Shown piece by piece: positions 50,411-59,598 of a DNA stretch of 64,000 nt. Under the pieces are notes generated by a model that searched no databases, was not told the DNA's origin, and saw only the letters and a list, made by a program, of their open reading frames with translations. This DNA comes from Clostridiales bacterium (GTDB lineage: Bacteria; Bacillota; Clostridia; Oscillospirales; Acutalibacteraceae), in the NCBI GenBank assembly GCA_012839185.1, contig DUNU01000001.1, positions 20,640-84,639 of the forward strand. Direction: 5' to 3'. A program made the translations under genes and the position numbers. How positions within the stretch are numbered: the stretch's first letter is position 1; each line of letters begins with the position of its first letter.

Positions 50411-51719
50411 TAAAAAAGTAATTATCGCTGGTGCCGGTCACGGCGGACTGGTTGCGGCTGCACATCTTTCGGCAAACGGTTTTGATGTAACGGTAATTGA
50501 GCGTTTTGCCCAAGGAACGCTCGGTTATGATTGGACCGACATGTTCGAGAAAGATTGTTTTGATTTTTGCGGTATTGAGTTACCGAAAAACGCAAACTAC
50601 GTCAAAGTGCCGGAAAGTGTATTTGTGTCTCCGAATAAGAAAACCAAAATTAAAACGGAAGTTTTATCCCCCATTACCAATGTAAATATGGATCGTTCTG
50701 CGATATATGATTCGTTAATCGGCTTTGCTCTCGAAAAGGGAGTAAAGTTTGAATATGAAACGAAAATCATTTCGCCGATAGTCGAAAACAATAGAGTTAC
50801 GGGAATATTTGTTGAGAAAAACGGCAAAAAAGAAACCCGTAAAGCAGATTTGATAATTGATGCTGCTGGTGCATTTTCTCCCGTTCGTTCACTCTTACCG
50901 TCAAACTTGATGATAGAAAATGAGTTTGACAATACTCAGGTTTTCGAGACTTTTCGAGCATTTTACGAGCGTGATATGACCGTTACTCCACCTGATACGG
51001 ATTGGAATGTGTATTTTTTCCATTTGGACAAGCCCGGAATTTCATGGTATGAATGTCGTGAAGAATATTGCGACGTTCTTATAGGTCGTTTTAATAAATT
51101 CGGTGAACAAGACATAAAACAAGTTATTGATGATTTTAAGAACGAACATCCCGAACTTACCGACAAAATAATTCGAGGCGGGCAATTTGCATTCATTCCC
51201 GTGCGTCGTGCTGTCGGCAAAATGGTTGCAGACGGATATGCCGCAGTAGGTGACAGTGCTGCAATGACGGTTGCTCTTATTGGTTCGGGAATTGCAAATT
51301 CAATGATTGCCGGCAAAATGCTTGCAGATGTTGTTATCGAAAATAACGGAAAAACTGATGTAAAAACGCTTTGGAAATATAATGTCAGATATTTCAAAGA
51401 GATAAATGCAGATATATGCAGTTTGGACAAGTTGCGTGAAATGTTATGCACTTTGGGAACTGATAATCTCAATTTTTTGCTTAATAAGGGCGTGGTAAAA
51501 GGTGAGGATATCACCGCAGCCATAAAAGAAGGCGGTATCAAATTGGGCATAAAAGACCTGATTGAAAAAGCAACCAAAGGTATTTCTGATATTCCGTTGT
51601 TGTTGAAAGTTATGAAGACGCTCAACGAAGGGGAAAAACTTTCAAAAATCGCCTTGAGCATTCCGGAAGAATACGATGAAAACAAGGTAAAAATGTGGCT
51701 GAGTGAGTATAATTGTTAA
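50403..51719 (+). CDS. FAD-dependent oxidoreductase (geranylgeranyl-reductase/PHBH type)
   Basis: A 438-aa flavoprotein. The dinucleotide motif IIAGAGHGGLVAAAHLSANGFDVTVIER opens the protein, DLIIDAAGAFSPVR is the second FAD region, and GYAAVGDSAAMTVALIGSGIANSMIAG the GD motif. Relatives hydroxylate aromatics or reduce prenyl chains. Operon position after a secreted glucanase gives no substrate clue. I use the ATG at 50403, inside the last codons of GH16. Confidence 0.82.
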   Translation: MDNKKVIIAGAGHGGLVAAAHLSANGFDVTVIERFAQGTLGYDWTDMFEKDCFDFCGIELPKNANYVKVPESVFVSPNKKTKIKTEVLSPITNVNMDRSAIYDSLIGFALEKGVKFEYETKIISPIVENNRVTGIFVEKNGKKETRKADLIIDAAGAFSPVRSLLPSNLMIENEFDNTQVFETFRAFYERDMTVTPPDTDWNVYFFHLDKPGISWYECREEYCDVLIGRFNKFGEQDIKQVIDDFKNEHPELTDKIIRGGQFAFIPVRRAVGKMVADGYAAVGDSAAMTVALIGSGIANSMIAGKMLADVVIENNGKTDVKTLWKYNVRYFKEINADICSLDKLREMLCTLGTDNLNFLLNKGVVKGEDITAAIKEGGIKLGIKDLIEKATKGISDIPLLLKVMKTLNEGEKLSKIALSIPEEYDENKVKMWLSEYNC

Positions 51720-51730
51720 TAATAAAAAAA

Positions 51731-51748
51731 TATACCGTTTGCGGTATA
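51731..51748 (+). promoter_or_regulatory. Hairpin immediately before a ribosome binding site
   Basis: TATACCG (51731-51737) pairs perfectly with CGGTATA (51742-51748), loop TTTG, directly abutting the GAGGAG of the next gene. There is no T tract, so it is more likely an RNA stabiliser or operator than a terminator. Confidence 0.5.
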
Positions 51749-51759
51749 GAGGAGATTTA

Positions 51760-52038
51760 ATGGCAGAAGTATTGGAAATAATGATGATTTTTGCGTTCGG
51801 CTTTTCTTGGCCGAATAATATCATCACAACATTGAAAAACAAGTCAACCAAAGGCAAGAGTTTGGCATTCTTGGTGCTTATTGATTTTGGTTATATTTGC
51901 GGTATAGTCGGAAAAATTATTTCCGGAAATTTCGCTTGGTATGTCCTTTTCTTCTATATTCTCAATTTTACAATGGTATCAATTGACCTCGTATTGTATT
52001 TTTATTACAGAAATAAGGAAAAGAAAGAGGATGTATAG
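51760..52038 (+). CDS. Small membrane protein, PQ-loop/SemiSWEET-like
   Basis: A 92-aa protein with three predicted membrane helices. FAFGFSWPNNIITTLKNKSTKGKSLAFLVLIDFGYICGIVGKI resembles a PQ-loop repeat (a proline in helix 1 followed by a KSTKGxS turn), the half-transporter unit of SemiSWEET sugar transporters. If so, dimers would carry a small sugar. I start at the ATG 51760 behind GAGGAG; the longer reading frame runs through the hairpin. Probably the last gene of the kinase-GH4 operon. Confidence 0.65.
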   Translation: MAEVLEIMMIFAFGFSWPNNIITTLKNKSTKGKSLAFLVLIDFGYICGIVGKIISGNFAWYVLFFYILNFTMVSIDLVLYFYYRNKEKKEDV

Positions 52039-52278
52039 TTAATATACCATGCTACTTATGCTAATTAAATCCTAAATGCTATGAATTAATTTCATTTTGG
52101 TTAATAGTTTAGCGAACTATAAAGGTGTATTCTTTAGTATTGTTTGACTTAGAGACAAGCAAGATAAAAGGCTTGAATTCATATTGCAAACGGTAAAGAT
52201 TAGGAGGAGATAAAAAACGGTTTTTATATTTAAGAGTGTGTTATACAAGGTAATATTACGAAAAACGAGGAGGACAAA

Positions 52279-53355
52279 ATGGTTGATTTATTAGGAGCAT
52301 ATATAAAGCATACAAGTTTTGGTGTCGGGAAGGTTGTTGACCTTACAGATACAAAGATTAAGATTGAGTTTCCGGTAGGAACAAAAATGTTTGCTTTCCC
52401 GGATGCATTTGAAGAGTTTTGGCAATGTGAAGATAAAAATACACAAAGCAAAGTGCTTGAAATGTTAACTCCCCAAAAGAGAAGAAAAGCAGAGCTTAAT
52501 GGGAAAAAACAAGAGCAAGAACAAGAAGAGCAAGCACACTCAATAAGAGAACAGACTGTTAAAAAGCCATCCTTAAAAATTCTGGAAAATTCGGAATCTA
52601 ACGTTGCTTTCAAGTGCAACTATTGTGATGGTGGAATTACTGAAAATGGAATTGGATATTTGAGTGTATGTACTGATGAAATGATATGTTATAACATAGA
52701 GCAGAAGCAACACAACCAGTGTATTAGCTACGAAGCACCGTGTAGGCAATATTATGAAGGAGAAATTTCACGAAAAGAATTAGATGAGATTTATAAGGAA
52801 AATTTTGAAGCCATTTGTTATGAAAGTCAAATGCTTAAATGGTGGGTTGCTGGGGCAGGATGGAAAAAAGCAAATTACGGGCAACCTAAACCTAAGCGAA
52901 TTATGAAAGCTAAGGTTGACAAATTAGCAATTCTTACAACAATATTACCATCTGCTTCTGAAAAAAATATTTTAGAAAAAGATAGAATTATATTTGGTGT
53001 TTTCCTTGTTGATAAAGTCGATCAAGGAGATGGCATTAGTAAAGAAGGCTATGTTACAACTTCATCAAAGTATAAATTGAGTCTTACGAGAGATGAAGCA
53101 AAAAAAGTTTTGTTTTGGAATTACTATTATAACAAAAACTCTCCTGAAAAAATAGGTTGGGTTACTGGTTTGTTTAGATACATAACAGATATACAAGCAG
53201 CAAGTATTTTGAAAGATATTGTTACTGTGAAAAAAGGAAAGCAAGATGAAGAACTTGCTCAGGAGTTCCTTGAATATTTCTGTGAAATAAATCAGATTGA
53301 TATTTCAGAACTTCCGATTAGGGAAGGAGCATTACAGAGGAGAAGAAAGTATTAG
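52279..53355 (+). CDS. Orphan protein with SH3-like start and Cys-rich segment
   Basis: A 358-aa protein I cannot assign. Residues 5-50 (YIKHTSFGVGKVVDLTDTKIKIEF...FAFPDAF) resemble the small SH3/Tudor-like beta barrel at the end of UvrD-type helicases. A charged Lys/Glu/Gln linker follows (KKQEQEQEEQ). Then comes a Cys-rich stretch, FKCNYCDGG...MICYNIEQKQHNQCISYEAPCRQ, possibly metal-binding, and a mixed C-terminal domain. Arginine codons are almost all AGA/AGG/CGA, whereas neighbours favour CGT, suggesting recent transfer. GAGGAGG precedes the ATG. The 240-bp gap before it has no clear promoter and no gene. Confidence 0.72.
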   Translation: MVDLLGAYIKHTSFGVGKVVDLTDTKIKIEFPVGTKMFAFPDAFEEFWQCEDKNTQSKVLEMLTPQKRRKAELNGKKQEQEQEEQAHSIREQTVKKPSLKILENSESNVAFKCNYCDGGITENGIGYLSVCTDEMICYNIEQKQHNQCISYEAPCRQYYEGEISRKELDEIYKENFEAICYESQMLKWWVAGAGWKKANYGQPKPKRIMKAKVDKLAILTTILPSASEKNILEKDRIIFGVFLVDKVDQGDGISKEGYVTTSSKYKLSLTRDEAKKVLFWNYYYNKNSPEKIGWVTGLFRYITDIQAASILKDIVTVKKGKQDEELAQEFLEYFCEINQIDISELPIREGALQRRRKY

Positions 53356-53425
53356 GCTGTTCAAAGAGTTTGTGATATTCAATATACAGATAATCTTTGG
53401 GGAGTAATCAATGTAGAATAATTAG

Positions 53426-53462
53426 AAAAAGAGAATAATGGGGCTTGGCATTATTCTCTTTT
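53426..53462. terminator. Bidirectional terminator
   Basis: AAAAGAGAATAATG (53427-53440) pairs with CATTATTCTCTTTT (53449-53462), a long perfect stem with A and T tracts suited to stopping both the orphan gene and the MFS gene. Confidence 0.9.
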
Positions 53463-53465
53463 CTT

Positions 53466-54899
53466 TTAATCCCACTCTGTGCCGGTTACGGTATCCATAT
53501 CAACATTTCGGGTGTCTGATGTTTGCTTTATTAAGGCGACGAGTGCGGCAATAAAGGCGGGAACCAAAAGACCGAAAGCGACCGGAGCGATTGCGACGTT
53601 TCCGAATTTCATGGTTATTGGGGTATAAACAGCATAACAAATGACATATCCTATTGCCCCGACAATAAATTGAGCGGACATTGCGGATGAACGTAAGTTT
53701 GTCGGTGAAGATTCGCCGACCATCATGATAAGAACGTCATTTGTTGAATAGTAACTTCCGACAAATGCTCCGCAGAAGAAACCGACTATTGCAGGGCTTA
53801 AATCCATTGAAGCACCGACAGTAAAGATAACAAAAGAAATAACACAGTTTGCCGCAGTAGTAATTGCGGCTGCTTTTCTTCCTTTTGCGTCGGATATAAA
53901 TCCCATTATGACCTGAGCAACGGCACTGCCTATCGGAAAGAGCATCAAGGCTTCCGTAACTTGATTTATGCTGACGGAATTTAATATTTCGTCTGTATAT
54001 CCGCCCATAGAGCCAGCAAAACCGTAAGACATAATCGTTTGATAATCAATACTGCCGATAAAGCCTATACCGGTTAATGCAGTTGTTATATATAGCCAAC
54101 GAAGTTGCTTATGCTTAAATGCAAATTTTAGTGCAGGAATAAGACCGCCTTGAGCATTTTCGGCAGCCTTCCTTGCTTCTATTTCTGCTCTTTCTTCGTC
54201 TGTCATGGACAAATATTTTATTCTGGAATCCAAAAATGCATCTGTTTCACGAGCAAAAAGAAGGGCAAGAAATGATACAATTAAACCTACGACTGCGGGT
54301 ATCATATAGACTTTACGCCATTCGCTCGCTGAAGTCATAAGTGTGCGTCTTAGAATAGGGATAAGCATAACCGTCATATTGGCAAAAAATTTGATTATTG
54401 AATAAGTTTTTGCCCTGTGTTTTTGCGGTGATGATTCCATTATATAAACGACATGCATGTCGTGAGGGACAAAGAATTGAATTAAAGCCGCACCGATGAA
54501 ATACAGAAAAACATTGTTTGATACAAATATTATAAATAAAGACAAACTCATGCCGAAAGTGTTAATAACCAAGAAAGTTTTTCTGCCCCATTTATCTGCA
54601 AGAGGTCTGTAAAGGAAACCTACAAGTAAGAACGGAACATTTAATATTTGAAGCAGGTTTAATATCGTTACCGAATTTTCGCTTTGGAATAAATCTGCGG
54701 CAATTTCGGTTTTCATAAGCATGCCAATCTGGGATGCCACTTCATCTATACCGTAAACGATTGCTATAATCAATACCAGATATGCAAAATACATATTGCG
54801 TTTAGGGCGATTTTTCTGTTTTTGCCAATATCTTAATTCTTTTTCTCGGCGTGCTGCTTGTTTTTGCAGTTTTTCGGGAGTTAATGTCTTAGTTTTCAT
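53466..54899 (-). CDS. MFS transporter
   Basis: A 477-aa transporter with about twelve membrane helices after a basic 35-residue cytoplasmic N-terminus. The loop 2-3 motif is RPLADKWGRKTFL and a similar FISDAKGRKAA marks loop 8-9. ESSPQKHRAKTYS and GESSPTNLRSSAMS recall the sugar/metabolite:H+ symporter branch. The substrate cannot be told. It starts 7 nt after folD, in the same operon. Confidence 0.88.
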   Translation of the reverse strand: MKTKTLTPEKLQKQAARREKELRYWQKQKNRPKRNMYFAYLVLIIAIVYGIDEVASQIGMLMKTEIAADLFQSENSVTILNLLQILNVPFLLVGFLYRPLADKWGRKTFLVINTFGMSLSLFIIFVSNNVFLYFIGAALIQFFVPHDMHVVYIMESSPQKHRAKTYSIIKFFANMTVMLIPILRRTLMTSASEWRKVYMIPAVVGLIVSFLALLFARETDAFLDSRIKYLSMTDEERAEIEARKAAENAQGGLIPALKFAFKHKQLRWLYITTALTGIGFIGSIDYQTIMSYGFAGSMGGYTDEILNSVSINQVTEALMLFPIGSAVAQVIMGFISDAKGRKAAAITTAANCVISFVIFTVGASMDLSPAIVGFFCGAFVGSYYSTNDVLIMMVGESSPTNLRSSAMSAQFIVGAIGYVICYAVYTPITMKFGNVAIAPVAFGLLVPAFIAALVALIKQTSDTRNVDMDTVTGTEWD

Positions 54900-54906
54900 A
54901 TTATTC

Positions 54907-55749
54907 TCAATTTTCCTGTTCGCAGGTTTTTACCGTATTGTTAAGAAGCATTGCGATTGTCATCGGACCGACACCACCGGGTACGGGAGTTATGTATGAG
55001 CATTTTGGGGCAACATTTTCAAAATCAACATCACCGCATAATTTTCCGTTTTCGTCTTTATTCATTCCGACATCAACGATAACTGCACCCTTTTTTACCA
55101 TATCTGCGGTAACCAATTTTGCATGACCGACGGCACTTATAATTATATCTGCTTGTAGTGTATGATATTTAAGATTGGGAGTTTTTGAATGACAAATTGT
55201 AACGGTTGCGTTTTCATCAAGCATTAAAAGAGAAACGGGTTTCCCGACAATATTGCTTCTGCCGATAACGACACAATGCTTTCCTGCTATTTGTATTCCC
55301 TCGTGTTTGAGCATATATATTATACCAGCAGGAGTGCAGGGAAGAAGACCGTAATCTCCGGTTGCGAGTTTACCCATATTGTTGTGTGAAAAACCGTCCA
55401 CATCTTTTTTAACGGAAATTGCGTTGATAACGGCTTTATCATCAATATGTTTCGGAACGGGAAGTTGCACCAAAATTCCGTTTACCTTTTTATCATTGTT
55501 AAGTTTTTCAATTAAATTGATAAGTTCCTCTTGTGTTGTTTCGGCGGGGAGTGCATATTCAAAACTCTCAATGCCGACTTCTGCACAAGCCTTCTTTTTA
55601 TTGTTTACATATATTCTTGAAGCAGGATTGTCTCCTACAATAATAACAGCGAGACCGATATGGATGTTTTTTTCTTTAAGTTTTTCAACCTTTTCTTTAA
55701 GTTGCATTCGAAGTTCGGCTGCTATTTCTTTTCCATTGATTATATTCAT
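54907..55749 (-). CDS. folD: Bifunctional methylenetetrahydrofolate dehydrogenase/cyclohydrolase
   Basis: A 280-aa FolD, which interconverts 5,10-methylene- and 10-formyl-tetrahydrofolate. RIYVNNKKKACAEVGIES contains the catalytic Lys region, GILVQLPVPKHID and VVIGRSNIVGKPVSLLML (NADP-binding) are signatures, and PGGVGPMTIAML ends the protein. Length is standard. It supplies one-carbon units for purine, formylmethionine and thymidylate synthesis. It is preceded by its own consensus promoter and followed by the MFS gene. Confidence 0.98.
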   Translation of the reverse strand: MNIINGKEIAAELRMQLKEKVEKLKEKNIHIGLAVIIVGDNPASRIYVNNKKKACAEVGIESFEYALPAETTQEELINLIEKLNNDKKVNGILVQLPVPKHIDDKAVINAISVKKDVDGFSHNNMGKLATGDYGLLPCTPAGIIYMLKHEGIQIAGKHCVVIGRSNIVGKPVSLLMLDENATVTICHSKTPNLKYHTLQADIIISAVGHAKLVTADMVKKGAVIVDVGMNKDENGKLCGDVDFENVAPKCSYITPVPGGVGPMTIAMLLNNTVKTCEQEN

Positions 55750-55779
55750 AATTTATACCTTCTTAAATATATTTTTTTC

Positions 55780-55808
55780 ATTATAACACATACGAAATGC
55801 AATGTCAA
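55780..55808 (-). promoter_or_regulatory. Promoter of folD
   Basis: On the minus strand TTGACA (55808-55803), 17 bp, TATAAT (55785-55780), divergent from the groESL promoter. Confidence 0.87.
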
Positions 55809-55851
55809 TTGTTAACATATTATGAATTTTTGAATATTTTTGCAAAAAGAC

Positions 55852-55879
55852 TTGATTTTTTTTGAAAATGGTGTAAAAT
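55852..55879 (+). promoter_or_regulatory. Promoter of groESL
   Basis: TTGATT (55852-55857), 16 bp, TAAAAT (55874-55879). It lies directly in front of the CIRCE operator, so HrcA bound there would block initiation. Confidence 0.7.
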
Positions 55880-55883
55880 AGAT

Positions 55884-55910
55884 TTAGCACTCAAAAAGAA
55901 AGAGTGCTAA
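55884..55910 (+). promoter_or_regulatory. CIRCE operator (HrcA binding site)
   Basis: TTAGCACTC-N9-GAGTGCTAA is a perfect match to the CIRCE consensus, just downstream of the groESL promoter. HrcA represses groESL here until heat or misfolded protein titrates GroEL. hrcA itself is not in the window. Confidence 0.97.
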
Positions 55911-55942
55911 CGCTTTATAAATTAATCAAAAGGAGAATGTAT

Positions 55943-56230
55943 ATGAAGTTAAATCCATTAGGCGACAAAGTCGTCGTCAAACTCGTAGAGGCTGAAGAAA
56001 AGACAGCCGGCGGAATCATTTTGACATCTTCCGCACAAGAGAAGCCCCAGATTGCTGAAATTATTGCAGTGGGCAAAGGCGGTATCGTTGACGGTAAAGA
56101 AGTTAAGATGGAAGTCAAGGTCGGTCAGAAAGTTATTCTCAATAAGTACGCAGGTACAGAAGTCAAACTTGACGGTACTGAATTTATTATAGTTCGCCAG
56201 AATGATATTTTGGCAATAGTGGAGGAATAA
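55943..56230 (+). CDS. groES: Co-chaperonin GroES
   Basis: A 95-aa GroES: LNPLGDKVVVKLVEAEEKTAGGIILTSSAQEKPQ includes the mobile loop that contacts GroEL, and VILNKYAGTEVKLDGTEFIIVRQNDILAIVE ends the subunit. I start at the ATG 55943 behind AAAGGAG; the longer frame begins inside the CIRCE operator. It caps the GroEL cavity; groEL follows after 3 nt. Confidence 0.98.
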   Translation: MKLNPLGDKVVVKLVEAEEKTAGGIILTSSAQEKPQIAEIIAVGKGGIVDGKEVKMEVKVGQKVILNKYAGTEVKLDGTEFIIVRQNDILAIVEE

Positions 56231-57865
<1,635 letters not shown>

Positions 57866-57872
57866 TAAAATT

Positions 57873-57905
57873 AAGCGTATGCCTCGTGCATACGCTTGTT
57901 TCTTT
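57873..57905 (+). terminator. Terminator of groESL
   Basis: AAGCGTATGC (57873-57882) pairs with GCATACGCTT (57888-57897), followed by GTTTCTTTT. Confidence 0.9.
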
Positions 57906-59128
57906 TATATGACGAAATTCCCGTTTCGGAATACCGGTACAACAGTACCGTCTTTTTTAATTCCGTCAATATTCATATCGCTTGTGCCAATCATAAAATC
58001 AACATGAACAACGGATTTATTGCCACCGAGAGCCTTTAATTCATCCTCACTTAATTTTTCTCCGCCTTCCATTGTATCGGGATAACATTCTCCCAAAGCC
58101 AAGTGGCAGGATGCGTTTTCATCGAAAAGAGTTTCATAGAAAAGGGTGTTGAGTTTTGAGATCGGACTGTTGTATGGAATAAGAGCGACTTCTCCCAATC
58201 GGCGTGAATTTTCGTCGGTATTAAGTAGCATTTTGAGAGTTTCTTTTCCGAATTTTGCATCAAAATCAATAACCGCACCATCCTTAAATTCAAGCCAAAA
58301 TTTATCAATAGTATTGCCTTGATACACAAGAGGCATAGCGGAATAAACACGACCGTCTGCTTTTCGGCTGTCGGGCATTGTGAAAATTTCTTCGGTGGGC
58401 ATATTGGCGAAATGACTTACTCCATAGAAATCCTTATCGCTGCCACCTTTCCAAATATGCTTATCAACCAAACCGACAGTAAAATCGGTTCCCAAAGAGT
58501 TCGTAAAATGTAAGGACTTAAAGGTGTTTTCATTGAGAGTGTTTGCACGTGATTTGAGGGTTTTATCGTGTTCTATCCAATTTTCAACGGCATTTTCGGT
58601 AATTCTTGCACTGTCCAAAATCGCAGTCCAAAGAAGTTCCATAGCATTATCTGCATCGGGATATACTTTTTTAGCCCACTTTTCAGACGGAACGGCTACA
58701 ACCGTCCAGCGAAGTTTGCAGGCATCCATAATATCATAATATTCCTTGAATGCTTTTTTGCTTGCGATGGTTTGGTCAAGCAATCTTGAACTTTCCACGC
58801 CGGTAAAAATATCCGGATCATCGGATATAATAGCAATATTACAACAACCCTCACGTGCATAGTAGTTTCTGCTCTCAGCTTTCCACTCGGGAACAAATTT
58901 GAATACTTCCGGGTTTGCCAAATCATAGCGAATACGAGCAAATTTTTCATCGTAGTAGTTCATAATAACATCTTTTGCTCCGAGTTTGTAAGCCTCCTTG
59001 GCAACCATACATCCGAAATCGGATACATGGACGGGGCAGGTAATAAGCACATATTTATCATCGGTAACATTTACACCTAATCGTGCAACAAGTTTGGCAT
59101 AAAATTTAATTCTTTCGTTTAAGTTCAT
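57905..59128 (-). CDS. M29-family aminopeptidase
   Basis: A 407-aa metalloaminopeptidase of the AmpS/aminopeptidase T group. The dinuclear metal site is seen in MPTEEIFTMP (Glu), LGEVALIP (Glu), NASCHLALGECYP (His) and VHVDFMIGTSDMNIDG (His, Asp). These enzymes remove N-terminal residues from peptides in the cytoplasm. Its ATG overlaps the stop of the phosphoesterase gene by 4 nt; it is third in the lacZ-type operon. Confidence 0.94.
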   Translation of the reverse strand: MNLNERIKFYAKLVARLGVNVTDDKYVLITCPVHVSDFGCMVAKEAYKLGAKDVIMNYYDEKFARIRYDLANPEVFKFVPEWKAESRNYYAREGCCNIAIISDDPDIFTGVESSRLLDQTIASKKAFKEYYDIMDACKLRWTVVAVPSEKWAKKVYPDADNAMELLWTAILDSARITENAVENWIEHDKTLKSRANTLNENTFKSLHFTNSLGTDFTVGLVDKHIWKGGSDKDFYGVSHFANMPTEEIFTMPDSRKADGRVYSAMPLVYQGNTIDKFWLEFKDGAVIDFDAKFGKETLKMLLNTDENSRRLGEVALIPYNSPISKLNTLFYETLFDENASCHLALGECYPDTMEGGEKLSEDELKALGGNKSVVHVDFMIGTSDMNIDGIKKDGTVVPVFRNGNFVI

Positions 59129-59598
59129 AGGGTTTTCCTTTCAATATCCACTAATTTTCCGTTATCGACAGTCAGGACGAGATAACAGTTATTATCTCTT
59201 ATGCTGCCGGGATTTAATAGTTTTAAATTGCAAAAATCTATGTTCGCATAACTGTGTGTATGTCCGAAAAGTGCAATATCACAATCCTCTGACATGGCTC
59301 TCGATTCAATAATGTCTGTTCCGACTTCTTTAATTTTTTCTTGGTGTCCGTGTGTAATATAGAATTTAACCCCATCAATATTTGCAGTCAAAAGTAAAGG
59401 ATTAAAATAGTCAAGCCTGTCGCAGTTTCCTCTCACTACATATTTAATTCTGTTTTGATTAAGGTCTTCTGCATTTTTAATATCATCGGTTCCGTCACCT
59501 AAGAATATCAGATATTTACAACTGAAATTGTCGGCGAGTGCTTTTTCAATCTTTTTAACCGAGCCGTGTGAATCGGAAATAACAAGAATTTTTGTCAT
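59125..59598 (-). CDS. YfcE/MJ0936-type phosphodiesterase
   Basis: A 157-aa small calcineurin-like phosphoesterase: ISDSHGS, FLGDGTDD, RGNCDR, THGHQE and FGHTHSY supply all metal ligands. Relatives hydrolyse phosphodiesters; the cellular substrate is unsettled. It overlaps its neighbours on both sides by 4 nt, so it is tightly coupled with GH2 and the aminopeptidase. Confidence 0.92.
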   Translation of the reverse strand: MTKILVISDSHGSVKKIEKALADNFSCKYLIFLGDGTDDIKNAEDLNQNRIKYVVRGNCDRLDYFNPLLLTANIDGVKFYITHGHQEKIKEVGTDIIESRAMSEDCDIALFGHTHSYANIDFCNLKLLNPGSIRDNNCYLVLTVDNGKLVDIERKTL

